64,000 bases of DNA. It comes from Camellia lanceoleosa (lineage: Eukaryota; Streptophyta; Magnoliopsida; Ericales; Theaceae). The translations under genes and the position numbers were made by a program. The stretch lies in the NCBI GenBank assembly GCA_025200525.1, contig CM045763.1:157300246-157364245 (forward strand). The letters are read 5' to 3'. Of this stretch, positions 10,924 to 22,619 are shown piece after piece (position 1 is the stretch's first letter; every line of letters begins with the position of its first letter). The notes below the pieces were generated by a model. That model was not told the origin of the DNA, made no database searches, and was given only the letters and a program-made list of their open reading frames with translations.

Positions 10924-13227
10924 TGTCATGATCCGAACCTGCCCCCAAGGGTTAAGGACATAACTGGCCAATAATCATGAGATTACCTACGGCCTCAGAC
11001 CAAACCAAATGTATTTTAATAGAGTTAATGGGGCGAAACGGAAGCAATTTAAAACTTTGTCCATAGAGCTGTGCTTACATGGCACATCATCACAAACCAT
11101 ATATATTCATAGTAATAACTCACAACAAAATATGTACTACACAAGGTTCTGTACATACAGGATCATATAAGTCTAAGTCAACCCAAGAAAACTATATACA
11201 ACATATTCCAAGACTTCGCCCACATGACAAAATAAAACAGAATGATAAAAAGGCAAAGACGGGTCTCGTGCGTGAGACGCGAGGGTTAACTCTTCAAAAC
11301 CCTTTGTTGTTCCTCACAGACTTCACTGGGGCTGGGTTTGGACTTCTCTTGGCTCACCTACAAACACATGAATGAGTGTGAACGATAGCCTAGTGAATAA
11401 TATCAAGTAAAGAAGTTATACAAACGATATGTAGAACAACATCCTTCAAACGGCCTTGGGCCCAATTCATATTTCTATTTAACATATATACACACTTTAG
11501 GTCAAATCACTACGATTCCGAACAAACTGGCCTGGGGCCCATTCAAACTTTCATTTGTGTCAAAACGGTCTCTGGCCCATTCATTCTTGTTAAAATGGCC
11601 TCTGGCCCATTCATTCATGTCAAAACGGCCTCTGGCCCATTCTTTTATTCATATCAAACATTTGTCCATAATTCAACTGGCAAACTCATAAGGCTTATAA
11701 GGAAATAAGCAATTGGACAAATGACAAGTTTCAAATATCGATATTACTCACAGTGATCGGTTCGTTGGTTTGCCCTGGAGCTCGACCCTACACATTCCAT
11801 GAACACAAAAGGGTCACAAACAATTCGATTCGTTCTAAATTCACATTTTCCACTTTAGGCTTCATTCTTATCCCTTTAACTCAATTACAATGCTTAATGC
11901 ATGCGTAAGAGTACTTAAAAGTGAAAGAGGACGGAAAACGAAACATAGAATGCATAAACAAAATTTTAGAAAACAGGGTTCCTGCTCGAGTATGGACTTC
12001 TCTACTCGAGCGAACCCATGAGGTCTGCAAAAGTACTGGATGCATCAAAATTACGCTTGAGCGTGAAGTATGGCACTCGAGCTGAAGGTCTGTTTACATA
12101 GCTCCCCGTTCAAGCATGAAAATCCCCACTCGAGCAGACATCTAAGTCTGCAAAAATACTGAGAGCACGAAATTCATGCTCGAGCGATGGTTTCCCCGCT
12201 TAAGCAGACATCAAATTTTCTGGGTTTTCCAGCTATGTTCTTGAGCTCAGATCCAACATTCAAACCAATCCAACTTACAATTTATGGCTCAAACTTCAAA
12301 TATATTTATGCTATCAGGATACAAACACCCATTTACATCAATATGGAGCTCAATTTCATAAATCAAACACATGCATGTCCCACTTGACACCAAACTCATT
12401 TTCAACATGCAAATTCATGCATTCAAAGCTCCTATTCTTATAGTTTGTACATGCATGTGATGTATTACCCTTATTCTCAACCTCGATGATGCAAATGGTG
12501 ATTTCAAACATGAGTTTTAACCAAAACTCTACATGAATCATATATTTCAAGCCCAAACATGCAAATTCAAAGCAATGACACACATGCATGCATATATTGA
12601 CCTTCAATCCAACATGATCAACTCAATTCCATTTCAATTCTTACTCTTGATTACCCAACTACCTTGAATACATACTTTACAAATTAAACTCATGAATTAC
12701 TCACCAATGAGCTTTAATCTTTACAACTAAGGTTAATTCATGAGCTAGCCTTCAATTTACTCAAGCTTCTTGAGCAAATCTTCAATTGTTTCTCTCCCTC
12801 TTTCTCTAGCCGGCTCTCTCTCTATTTTAGAGCTCAAGATTAGCCAAAATGCAACAAAGGAGGAGAATTGAGGGTGTAGTGCCCTTTTACAACAAATCCC
12901 ACTAATTCAATTTAATAATAATAGCTAATTGGGCACTAATTCAATAGTTTAATCAATTTAATCTGGTCCGAATCCATTTTTCAATTAAACTTCACCGTAG
13001 GCTCTAAAATTATGCCAATCACAATGGCGCGACCAATTTCGGTTTCGGTGGCCAATAGGGCCTTCAATTTAATTTCCAAAGCAGACAATCAAACAGATAT
13101 TCCTACGGTGAACAGATAGAAATTCAAAACCACATATTTTCACATAATGGCACACAAAATCATATTAAACACATAATCATATTCAAAATAAGGACCAATT
13201 AGCACAATACAGAACAGGGTTATCACA
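10924..13227 (-). repeat. 3' LTR of element II (left copy)
   Basis: The plus strand reads TGTCATGATCCG...GGTTATCACA, 2304 bp with TG...CA ends. The repeated phrase GGCCTCTGGCCCATTC occurs at about 11560-11645, and CTCGAG-type palindromes lie at 11985-12195. It is collinear with the right copy. Confidence 0.93.
11985..12195. repeat. CTCGAG palindrome cluster, left LTR of element II
   Basis: Several GCTCGAGC or near copies are spread over 210 bases. Several have mutated relative to the right LTR (for example CTACTCGAG and CACTCGAG), so the right copy is closer to the original. Confidence 0.65.
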
Positions 13228-13243
13228 GTCTTCCCCTCTTTTA
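13228..13243 (-). other. Polypurine tract of element II
   Basis: The reverse complement AAAAGAGGGGAAGAC abuts the 3' LTR and would prime plus-strand synthesis. Confidence 0.78.
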
Positions 13244-13259
13244 GGAAGTTTGGTCCTCC

Positions 13260-13996
13260 AAACTTAATTTACCTTTGTCGGGAAACAAATGTGGATAGCG
13301 TAGTCGCATTTCCTCCTCTTTTTCCCATGTAGCATCCGTCCCATAGTGTTCTTTCCATTCCACTTTCACCATGGGAATGGACTTGCTTCTCAATTGTTTC
13401 ACTTGCCGATCAACAATTCATTCCGGCCATTCGGCGTATTCCATATTTTCATCAATAGCTACCCAGTGATAATCAATTACATGAAACGGGTCTCGAAGGT
13501 AACCCCTCAACATCAACACGTGAAACACATTATGGATTTGTTCGAATCCTGGTGGCAAAGCAACTCTATAAGCAACTGGACCAAGCCTTTCCAAAATCTG
13601 AAACGACCCAATGTAACGGGGTGACAACTTGCCCTTCTTTCCAAACCTGACTTGACCTTTCATTGGAGATACATGGATGAATACATGGTCACCAACCTCA
13701 TACTCAAGAGGTCTTCTCTGAACATCTGCATAATTCTTTTGTCGGTCCTGAGCTGTTTTGAGCCTTTGCCGAATAATCTTGATTTTCTCAGAAGTGTCTT
13801 GCACAATTTCAGGCCCAAGTAAAGCTCTATCCCCGATGGCAAATAGTCTTCCCAACTTCCCTGAAAATCCAAAGCACACATCCGAACCATATCTTCCAAA
13901 GTCTGTATTGTTTGTTCTGATTGCCCATCTATCTGTGGGTGGAATGCAGTACAGAACCTTAGTTCCGTCCTCATAGCTTCCTGCAAACTCTTCCAC
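13260..13996 (-). pseudogene. Integrase C-terminus and chromodomain-like tail of element II
   Basis: The reading from 13996 to 13418 contains ALLGPEIVQDTSEKI, QDRQKNYAD, EVGDHVFIHVSP, FGKKGKLSPRYIG and HNVFHVLMLR, the conserved order of a chromovirus integrase tail. After a stop at 13418-13420 the same frame continues with IVDRQVKQL, VKVEWKEH and TWEKEEEM RYPHLF, a chromodomain-like segment thought to target integration to chromatin. The first part of this open stretch overlaps the preceding integrase ORF in another frame and is not real there. Confidence 0.8.
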
Positions 13997-14592
13997 AATC
14001 TCGATACAAATTTCGGATCTTTGTTTGACACAATAGATACCGGAACTCCGTGTAAACGGACGATCTCATCAACATAAATAGTAGCCAATCTATAAGCATT
14101 AAATGTAGTTTTGACAGGCAGAAAATGTGCAGATTTAGTCAGTCTATCAACTACAACCCAAATAGAATCCATACCTCGAGAAGTCCGAGGTAGGCCAACA
14201 ACAAAATCCATAGTCACATGCTCCCACTTCCATTCAGGAATAGGGAGAGGTTGCAGTAGACCGCCCGGTTTCTGATGTTCAGCTTTAACTTGCTGACACT
14301 GAAGACATTTGGACACATATTCTGCAATCTCTTTCTTCATTTTAGGCCACCAATAGGTTTGTTTCAAATCCCGATACATTTTATTATTACCCGGATGCAT
14401 AGCAAATACGGATCTGTGGGCTTCATCTAGAACCCTCTTCTTTAGTTTCGGAATATCTGGGACACACATTCTATTCCGAAATCTCAACACTTCATTCTCA
14501 ATGCCAAACTCTGCTTTCGGACTTGTTTCAAATTCATCAATCACCTTTTTGGGGAATTCATCCTCTTTTTGTTTTTGTTTAATTTCCCCCAT
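13900..14592 (-). pseudogene. Integrase zinc-binding and catalytic core of element II, with internal deletion
   Basis: The zinc-binding HHCC set is present (H59, H66, C96, C99 of the open stretch that starts at 14592). The catalytic triad can also be placed: D129 in TMDF, D192 in SNKD and E226 in GQSEQ. Homology ends after FQGSWEDYLP near residue 252. The next residues belong to a different frame and jump straight to the DRALLGPE segment, so about 40 codons of the core and the reading frame are lost. Integration activity is therefore not expected. Confidence 0.85.
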
Positions 14593-14687
14593 GATTCCGG
14601 CTCGGCTGTAATAGCGGCTATTAATCCGCCCTGTTCACACATTACCACTTTAATTTCAGACTTCTCAAAATCTTGCAAGATCTCTTT

Positions 14688-15302
14688 CTATTCAATAAGC
14701 AAACAGGCCATACTCCCCGTTGACTTTCTACTCAAGGCATCAGCGACTGCATTAGCTTTCTTGAGGTGATATTGAATCTCAAGATCATAGTCTTTTATCA
14801 GTTCGAGCCATCTCCTCTGTCGCATATTCAACTCCTTTTGCGTGAAGAAGTATTTCAGACTTTTGTGATCCGTGTAGAGTTCACACTTTGCTCCATACAG
14901 ATAATGCTGCCAGATTTTCAAAGCAAAAACAACTGTGGCCAATTCTAGGTCATGTGTTGGGTAATTCTTCTTGTGTGGCCTCAACTGTCGGGAGGCGTAA
15001 GCAATAACCTTTCCGTTCTGCATTAACACACAACCTAAACCTTTATAAGACGCATCACTGAAAACTACAAAATTCTCCGTACCTGAAGGTAGTGTCAAAA
15101 TTGGTGCAGTGGTCAATCTTGTTTTCAATTCATGAAAGGCGGCTTCTCTTTTGTCGTTCCATTCAAACGGTTGCCCTTTTCGTGTCAATTGGGTAAGAGG
15201 CACAGCTAATTTCGAAAAGTCTTTTAGAAACCTCCTGTAGTACCCGGCCAAGCCCATGAAACTACGGACCTCTGTCACATTCGTCGGTGTGGGCCAATTC
15301 AC
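14688..15302 (-). pseudogene. Reverse transcriptase connection and RNase H of element II
   Basis: The 204-codon open stretch begins with [20 protein letters not shown], the thumb/connection region after the reverse transcriptase. It continues into RNase H with FSDAS (D83), HDLELA (E120), YTDHKSLKY (D145) and ADALSRK (D188), so the four metal-binding acids are intact. It is one piece of a polyprotein, separated from the RT by a stop near 15318 and from the integrase by one near 14690. Confidence 0.88.
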
Positions 15303-15317
15303 AATTGCTTCTATTTT

Positions 15318-15899
15318 CTATGGGTCCACTAAAATTCCTTCCTTGTTGATCACATGCCCTAAGAAAACAACTTCATCTAACCAAAACTCACATTTCTTTA
15401 GTTTAGCAAATAATTTCCTTTCTCGAAGTATTTGTAGGACAGTTCTCAAATGATGTTCATGTTCAAGTCTATCTTTAGAATATATCAAAATGTCATCAAT
15501 AAAAACCACAACGAATTCGTCAAGGTAGTTTTTAAAAATTTGGTTCATTAAGTCCATAAATGTTGCCGGAGCATTAGTCACTCCAAATCGCATAACAAGA
15601 AACTCAAAATGTCCATACCTCGTTCTGAATGTGGTTTTCTCGACATCCTCTGCCTTAACTTTCCGCTGATGATACCCGGATCTCAAATCAATCTTAGAAA
15701 ACACCTGTGATCCCTACAACTGGTCAAATAAGTCATCAATACAGGGTAGGGGATATTTGTTCTTTATTGTTACCTTGTTCAATTCCCGATAATCGATGCA
15801 CAAATGCAAAGTTCCATCCTTCTTTTTCACAAACAATACTGGTGCACTCCAAGGCAAGGTGCTAGGTCGAATAAACCCCTTGTCAAGCAGGTCTTGCAA
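15318..15899 (-). pseudogene. Reverse transcriptase of element II
   Basis: The two halves are in the same reading but split by one stop at about 15711-15713, where a Gln codon seems to have become TAG. The first half has [22 protein letters not shown] and [19 protein letters not shown]. The second has [12 protein letters not shown] with the first catalytic Asp, then [13 protein letters not shown], and FIDDILIYS with the paired Asp. It would copy the element RNA into cDNA inside virus-like particles. Confidence 0.9.
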
Positions 15900-16760
15900 C
15901 TATTCTTTCAATTCTTTCATTTTGGCAGTAGCCATTCTGTAGGGAGTCTTGGAAATAGGCTGGGTGCCTGGCACGGTTTCAATGGTGAACTCTATCTCCC
16001 TGTCTACCAACTCTCCTGGTAATTCATTTAGAAACACATCTGGAAATTCTCTAACAATAGGGATATCATTCGATTCAACATTCATATATTGTTCAGACAA
16101 CACATAGCACAGATAACCCTGGCACCCTTTCCTGATTAGTTTACATGCTTTCACTGCAGATATCAAATAAGGTGGAGGCACTACCCCATTACCCACAAAC
16201 ACAATTTCCTTATGTTCTGGTGGTTTAAGCACAACCCGTTTTGTCACACAATCAATGGTGGTGCAATATTTGGTCAACCAATCCATGCCCAAAATTACAT
16301 CAAAATGTCTAAAATTCAAGGGTAACAAGTCTACATATAGGATAGCATCCTCAACACGCATATCACAAAACCGGTATATAGATTCACACAATACAGATTC
16401 CCCAGATGTAGCAGACACACATAGCATATATGGCAGTAATTCTAAAGGTCTGTTCAGTCTAGATGCAAATGCACATGTTACAAATGAGTGTGTTGATCCA
16501 GAGTCAATTAACACAAAGGCATCTTGATTACATATAGAAATGGTACGTGAGACAACTGCGTTGGCATTTCGTGTATCGCCCATAACAAGTGCAAAAACTC
16601 TCCCCTGTCTCACGGTATCCCCGGTGGTAGTAGATCTCAAAGTATTTCCCGGCTTTGGGATCGATGTCGTAGAACTAGCAGCCATCTTTCCACTATTTTG
16701 ATTACAATCTCGGGCCATATGCCCTTATTTTCCACATTTGAAACAGGCTCCTGACACGCG
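15900..16760 (-). pseudogene. Zinc knuckle and aspartic protease of element II
   Basis: Just upstream of the 273-codon open stretch is a CCHC zinc knuckle, CFKCGK.GHMARDC, with a stop codon in place of one residue (near 16727). The protease active site VLIDSGSTHSFV (D72) is followed by FDVILGMDWL, both typical of retrotransposon pepsins. The C-terminal part leads into the reverse transcriptase (VPGTQPISKTPYRMA). The protease would cut Gag-Pol; the knuckle would bind the RNA genome. Confidence 0.87.
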
Positions 16761-16895
16761 GTAACAAACTCCACGGTCCTTTCTGCTACAAATATTGCAC
16801 ATGGGAGCTGTGTCTTGAGAAGAATTTGAGGAGCCCGTATTTTGCTTTTTCAAAAATTTCTTCTTTGAGAAGAAGCCTTGCCTTTTGTTACTTTT

Positions 16896-17623
16896 CTAGT
16901 CAGCTGTTGACTTAGTCTGTCTAGCTATGTTAGCCTTTGATATGATGGCCCTATCTAGCACCCCGATGTAGGTCTCTAGCTTCAAGACATTTACTCTTTC
17001 TAAAATGTCGCTTCGAAGCCCACCTTCAAAATGTCTCGCCTTCTTATAGTTAGTATCAATCACGTGTGGTGCAAACCTGGCCAATTCAGTGAATTTGGCC
17101 TCATACTCAGCTACAGTCATACTGTCTTGCTTAAGTTCCATGAACTCTGCTACTTTCCTGTCCCGAACACACTGCGGGAAATACTTGTTATAGAAAATTT
17201 CCAAAAATTTCACCCAATCAACATCCTTGTGATTTTCTCGCATTAACATCTACCATCTTCTTGCCTCGTCTTCTAGCATAAAAGTGGCTAGAAGCACTTT
17301 CTATGTCTCCAAGCAAGGGAACACTTCAAACAATTTCTCAATGCCGAGAACCCATGCCTCGGCTTTCAACGGATCTAATCCACCATGGAACTATGGTGGT
17401 TTCATCTTCTTGAATTCTTTGGTGAGAGCTATTATCCGATCATTATTCTGATTATTTGGCACGGGTGGTGCCGAAGGTGGAGGTGGTGGATGTGGTTCTT
17501 GCCACTGCTGTTGCCACTCCTGTTGTGTCTCAAAGTTTCTGCTATTTCCTGTATCAGTCTTTCCATTCTATCCATTCTGGCAGTAGAGGACTCTTCTATT
17601 TCATCACTTCTTGTTCTCACCAT
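16896..17623 (-). pseudogene. Gag of element II, frameshifted
   Basis: An ATG at 17623 opens MVRTRSDEIEE. After about 60 codons the reading shifts. The capsid-like part continues at 17249-16896 with WVKFLEIFYNKYFPQ, QDSMTVAEYEAKFTELARFAPH and ARHFEGGLRSDI, the standard 'retrotransposon gag' signature. Upstream in this second frame, HGGLDPLKAEAW is readable but contains stops. Gag would form the virus-like particle. Confidence 0.85.
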
Positions 17624-17866
17624 CTGAATAAACTTGCATTATACTTTATACAAAAGATTCACAAGTATGCATATAACAAGGAGCATACATATTCAAAAAA
17701 TTTGTAATGCGAGCACTTCACAAACTTATAGCACATAATCGTTCAAAGCAAAACATACAAGTGTATTCTAGATGCTTTCAATTTCATACTTATCACATGA
17801 ATGCATCCTAGATCTTTTCTAGACACGTATTGCTCTTTTGGACAAGTGTGTGAGTTATTAACCCGT

Positions 17867-17878
17867 GCTCTGATACCA
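17867..17878 (-). other. Primer-binding site of element II (initiator tRNA-Met type)
   Basis: The reverse complement reads TGGTATCAGAGC, the classic complement of the plant initiator tRNA-Met 3' end, three bases from the 5' LTR. It fixes the direction of reverse transcription as minus strand. Confidence 0.92.
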
Positions 17879-17881
17879 CTC

Positions 17882-20151
17882 TGTCATGACCCGAACCCGC
17901 CCCCAAGGGTTAAGGACATAACCAGCCAGTAATCATGAGATTACCGACGGCCTCAGACCAAACCAAACGTATTTTAACATAGTTAATGGGGCCAAACGGA
18001 AGCAATTTAAAACTTTGTCCATAGAGTTGTGCTTACATGGCACATCATCACAAACCATATATATGCATATTAATAACTCACAACAAAATATGTACAACAC
18101 AAGGTTCTGTACATACAGGATCATATAAGTCTAAGTCAACCCAAGAAAACTATATATAACATATTCCAAGACTTCGCCCACATGACAAAATAAAACAGAA
18201 TGACAAAAAGGCGAAGGCAGGTCTCATGTGTGAGACGCGAGGGCTGACTCTTCAAAACCCTTTGTTGTTTCTCATAGACTTCACTGGGGCTGGGTTTGGA
18301 CTTCTCTTGGCTCACCTACAAACACATGAATGAGTGTGAGCGATAGCCCAGTGAATAATATCAAGTAAAGAAGTTATACAAATGATATGTAGAACAACAT
18401 CCTTCAAACGGCCTTGGACCCAATTCATATTTCTATTTAACATATATACACACTTTAGGTCAAGTGATGGCCTTGGGCCCATTCAAACTTTCATTTGTGT
18501 CAAAACGGCCTCTAGCCCATTCATTCTTGTCAAAATGGCCTATGGCCCATTCGTTCATGTCAAAACGACCTCTGGCTCATTCTTTTATTCATATCAAACA
18601 TTTGTCCATAATTCAACGGGCAAACTCATAAGGCTTATAAGGAAATAAGCAATTGGACAAATGACAAGTTTGAAATATCGATATTACTTACAGTGATCGG
18701 TTGGTTGGTTGGTTTGCCCTGGAGCTTGACCCTACACGTTCCATGAACACAAAAGGGTCACAAACAATTCGATCCGTTCTAAATTCACATTTTCCACTTT
18801 AGGCTTCATTCTTATCCCTTTAACTCAATTACAATGCTCAATGCATGCCTAAGAGTACTTAGAAGTGAAAAAGGACGGAAAACGAAACACAGAATGCATA
18901 AACAAAATTTTAGAAAACAGGGTCCCCGCTCGAGCATGGACTTCCCCGCTCGAGCGGACCCATGAGGTCTGGAAAAGTGCTAGATGCATCAAAATTACGC
19001 TCGAGCGTGAAGTATGGCGCTCGAGCTGAAGGTCTGTTTACATAGCTCCTCGCTCGAGCGGACATCCAAGTCTGCAAAAATACTGAGAGCATGAAATTCA
19101 CGCTCGAGCGGCGGTTTCCCCGTTCAAGCGGACATCAAATTTTTTGGGTTTTCCAGGTAAGTTCTTGAGCTCAGATCCAGCATTCAAGCCAATCCAACTT
19201 ACAATTTATGGCTCAAACTTCAAATATATTTATGCTATCATAATACAAACACCCATTTACATCAATATGGAGCTCAATTTCATAAATCAAACACATGCAT
19301 GTCATAATTGACACCAAACTCATTTTCAACATGCAAATTCGTGCATTCAAAGCTCCTATTCTTATAGTTTATACATGCATGTGATGTATTGCCCTTATTC
19401 TCAACCTAGATGATGCAAATGGTGATTTCAAACATGAGTTTTAACCAAAACTCTACATGAATCATATATTTCAAGCCCAAACATGCAAATTCAAAGCAAT
19501 GACACACATGCATGCATATATTGACCTTCAATCCAACATGATCAACTCAATTCCATTTCAATTCTTACTCTTGATTACCCAACTAGCTTGAATCCATACT
19601 TTACAAATTAAACTCATGAATTACTCACCAAGGAGCTTTAATCTTCATAACCAAGGTTAATTCTTGAGCTAGCCTTCAATTTACTCAAGCTTCTTGAGCA
19701 AATCTTTAATTGTTTCTCTCCCTCTCTCTCTAGTCGGCCCTCTCTCTATTTTAGAGCTCAAGATCAGCCAAAATGCAACAAAGGAGGAGAATTGAGGGTG
19801 TAGTGCCCTTTTATAACAAATCTCACTAATTCAATGTAATAATAATAACTAATTGGGCACTAATTCAATAGTTTAATCAATTTAATCTGGTCCGAATCCA
19901 TTTTTCAATTAAACTTCACCGTAGGCTCTAAAATTATGCCAATCACAATGGCACGACCAATTTCGGTTTCGGTGGCCGATAGGGCCTTCAATTTAATTTC
20001 CAAAGCAGACAATCAAACAGATATTCCTACGGTGAATAGATAGAAATTCAAAACCACATATTTTCACATAATGGCACACAAAATCATATTAAACACATAA
20101 TCATATTCAAAATAAGGACCAATTAGCACAATACAGAACAGGGTTATCACA
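17882..20151 (-). repeat. 5' LTR of element II (right copy)
   Basis: The plus strand reads TGTCATGACCCG...GGTTATCACA, 2270 bp, collinear with the left LTR. It holds the better preserved CTCGAG cluster at 18925-19125 with six copies. Small differences and indels separate the two LTRs along their whole length. Confidence 0.93.
18925..19125. repeat. CTCGAG palindrome cluster, right LTR of element II
   Basis: Six CTCGAG cores, mostly inside CGCTCGAGCG, are spread over 200 bases and interleaved with the phrase TCTGCAAAA(G)T and its variants. No known plant element name is assigned; they resemble dimeric protein-binding sites. Confidence 0.7.
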
Positions 20152-20287
20152 AATGCCCAAGTTCGAGAATCGGGGCTTCAAACACGGCTACCTCAAAGCC
20201 CTCACTGCCGCGAATATGACATTGGCGCAGCTGATTCTATACAAGCAGGTGGACATTGAGCTGCTGGAGTCTGACCCTGAAGATTGA
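20152..20287 (+). pseudogene. At3g60930-like protein gene, 3' end of the interrupted exon 3
   Basis: After the second AATGC copy the reading resumes with FENRGFKHGYLKALTAANM and then LYKQVDIELLESDPED before a TGA at 20285-20287. This is the conserved C-terminus of the At3g60930-like family. With the 9.2-kb insert and one duplication copy removed, the reading is in frame with the coiled coil ending at 10923, so element II alone caused this interruption. The gene also has earlier stops in exons 1 and 2. Confidence 0.8.
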
Positions 20288-20640
20288 TTAGGGTGATACT
20301 TTAATTTTTGTTAGGCATCTTAGATGCATAGTTTTTGTAGGTTTGTTAGTAGATTTTCATTTCTTTACTTCGACTAGAATTTTAAATGTAAGGTAATTTT
20401 CATGTTTAAAATGACAACTAGCTGTACTCAATTTATTAATGAAAATTTCCTATGCTTTTCAGTTCGCTGCATATATACTATATGTCGTCAATTTATTAAT
20501 GAAAATTCCTTCTGCTTTTCTGTCTACGGCATATGAGTAAATTAAACATCCGATAACTTAATTGAATAAATAAACTAATCGGCAGTTAACAATTGGGAAA
20601 GGTACATGAATATTCGATAAAATAATGAGTAAATCGGCTC
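20288..20640. other. 3' flank of the interrupted gene, no gene seen
   Basis: AT-rich sequence with a short direct repeat, TCAATTTATTAATGAAAATT, at 20427-20446 and again near 20488. It could hold the polyadenylation region of the upstream gene. Nothing else is recognised. Confidence 0.4.
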
Positions 20641-21345
20641 AAGGCCTCAATGTTTGGCCGATTAGATTAATGAATCTGCCCTTGCCCTAGCTAATGCATG
20701 AACTGGAATGCCGAATGATATTAGTTCACGGAGTGGCTAGGGCACATGGAATGATCGGCGCCAGGTCTGGACATTTGGCCGAATAAATTAATGAATCTGC
20801 CCTTGCCCCAGCTAATGCATGAACTGGAACGCCGAATTCTGTTAGTTCATGGAGTGGTTGAGGCACATGGAATGATTGGCCCCAGGTCTAGACATTTGGC
20901 CGAATAGATTAATGAATCTGCCCTTGACCTAGTTAATGTATGAACTGGAACGCCGAATTCTATTAGTTCGTGGAGTGGCTGGGGCACATGAGATGATTAG
21001 CACCATGCCTGTACATTTGTTTTGCCGAATAGATTAATGAATCTGCCCTTGACCCAGCTAATGTATGAACTAAAATGCCGAATTCTATTAGTTCATGGAG
21101 TGGCTGGGGCACATGGAATGATCGGCGCCAGGCCTGTATGTCTGGCCGATTAGATTAATGAATCTGCCCTTGACCCAGCTAATGTATGAACTAGAATGTC
21201 GAATTCTATTAGTTCTTGGACTAGCTAGGGCACATGAGATGATCGTTGCCAGGCTTGTACGTCTGGCCAATTAGATTAATGAATCTGCCCTTGCCCTAGC
21301 TAATGCATGAACTCACAACCTGATCGGCGCAAGGCCTCGACATTT
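20641..21345. repeat. 121-bp tandem array, about six copies
   Basis: Each unit contains ATTAATGAATCTGCCCTTG, CTAATGCATGAACTGGAA, TAGTTCATGGAGTGGCT and GGCACATGGAATGATCGGC. Unit starts fall near 20665, 20787, 20908, 21032, 21153 and 21274. Units differ by scattered substitutions, so the array is not freshly amplified. It separates the two coiled-coil genes of unit X. Confidence 0.88.
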
Positions 21346-21519
21346 GGCCAAGTAGAGCCTGATCGAATCTGGCGAAAGGTTTTAAAGTTTAGCATTGATG
21401 AAATTGCCTCGGGTATGCTGCACCCATAAGGAATAAATGGGGCGGGTGCTGGGTGCGCGGAGGGGCCATTGTTGCGTTGAAAGCCAATAAATTGAGGGGG
21501 GAAAAGAGCGGTGTGGACG

Positions 21520-22443
21520 ATTGTGGATGGCAAGAAGGTTATTCTTCAACAGTAGAGGAGAAGGGAGAACACTCGCGGAGTTGGACGCAGAGATAAATCG
21601 AGGTGGCGAGCCTACGCACACGGGGAGTAGGACGTCGAGGGAACGTAAAAAATGCCAGTCCCCACGTCATCGAAGTAGGTTACACAGAAGGGTAAAACAG
21701 CAACGGAGCAGCTCCCCTCGAGAGTAGAAACCACTGCGACGACGCGCCCGTTAAGTTTTGCGATTTTTGTGGGGAACAAACCGATGACAGAAGCGGATTC
21801 AATTGTTCATGACCCAAATGTGGTAGTCAAGTTTGCTTGACAAATTTTTCCACTAGAAGTCCAGCAGTCGATGGTCGGTTGACCTGATTTCGAAGTGTTT
21901 CGAGAGGGCATCCATGGAGCGATGAAAGGACTGTATACCGCCTATGAAATCGGCATGTGTCTTTGTGCCGCACGGCGAGAGATAGAGCAGAAGGATGAAC
22001 GCATTCAAAATTTAGAAACTCGCACGGAGAAGGCTGAGCGTGAATTAAGAAAGGTCAAAACAGCTGAGACACATTCGGCCGACCAAGCTAACCCGATTGT
22101 GGAAGAAAAGGTGACCCAACGGCTTATAAGTCATGCGATTGCCGATTGAGATATGACAAGCAAGTTCGCAATAGAGGCTGCAAAGTCCAGGGCTTATGAA
22201 CAAGGCTTCCATGAGGGCCGAAAAGTTGGGATACAGAAGACTAAGGAAAAGCTCGCCGAGCAGGTCTACCGATGCGAGAATCGTGGATTTAAGCACGGGT
22301 GGGTCAAGGCTCTCCAGGCCATAGAGGCTCTTCGGGCAGCAGGCGTTGATTCAACGTCGCTGTTATATCAAGGTCATCATTTTCCCTTTGCGGCTTTTGA
22401 AGTCGAGAAGAGCGATGACGAGGGGGATGCCGAACAAAACTGA
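21520..22443 (+). pseudogene. Second coiled-coil protein ORF of unit X, with GFKHG C-terminus
   Basis: The clearest part, 21895-22443, is one reading broken by a TGA at 22147-22149. It has a heptad-rich helix (REIEQKDERIQNLETRTEKAERELRK), then YEQGFHEGRKVG and CENRGFKHGWVKALQAIEALR, and an acidic end. The NRGFKHG motif matches the end of the At3g60930-like gene upstream, so this is a diverged paralogue or partial duplication. The region 21520-21890 is GC-richer and stop-containing and may be its degraded 5' part. Function is unknown. Confidence 0.55.
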
Positions 22444-22619
22444 ACATATTGTACCGCTCTAACGTAGATTAGAAGCAAATTATGTATTATCAATTAATTC
22501 AATGAAATATATTATTTTAAATGTTTGCATCTTCTTTCAATTTTATGTTTATAAATTCAGCTATGATCATCTTTCATTTTTCGTCAACTGCATTTATGCT
22601 TGTTAATCATAATATTCAC
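22444..22619. other. Right edge of unit X, AT-rich
   Basis: A short AT-rich stretch runs from the coiled-coil ORF to the point where element IV pol homology begins (GCGAGTGTGGCC at about 22620). No terminal inverted repeat to the left edge at 8079 and no CTRR-type Helitron end was recognised. Confidence 0.4.

Larger units (their letters stand above)
10924..20151 (-). mobile_element. Complete Ty3/gypsy chromodomain-type element II
   Basis: The 9228-bp insertion has two LTRs, a tRNA-Met-type primer-binding site, gag, protease, reverse transcriptase, RNase H, integrase, a chromodomain-like tail and a polypurine tract. All are on the minus strand and flanked by AATGC duplications. The LTRs match at roughly 94% over their first 220 bases by eye, so insertion was moderately recent. 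The coding region is broken by several stops, a gag frameshift and an integrase deletion, so it is not self-sufficient. It interrupts exon 3 of the unit X gene. Confidence 0.95.

Noticed and set aside
20641..21345. CRISPR-like regular repeats
   Set aside because: Units are contiguous 121-bp tandem repeats without unique spacers, in a plant genome.
8079..22619. Helitron or terminal-inverted-repeat identity for unit X
   Set aside because: No 5' TC with 3' hairpin plus CTRR, no inverted termini and no Rep/helicase or transposase were found, so the class is left open.
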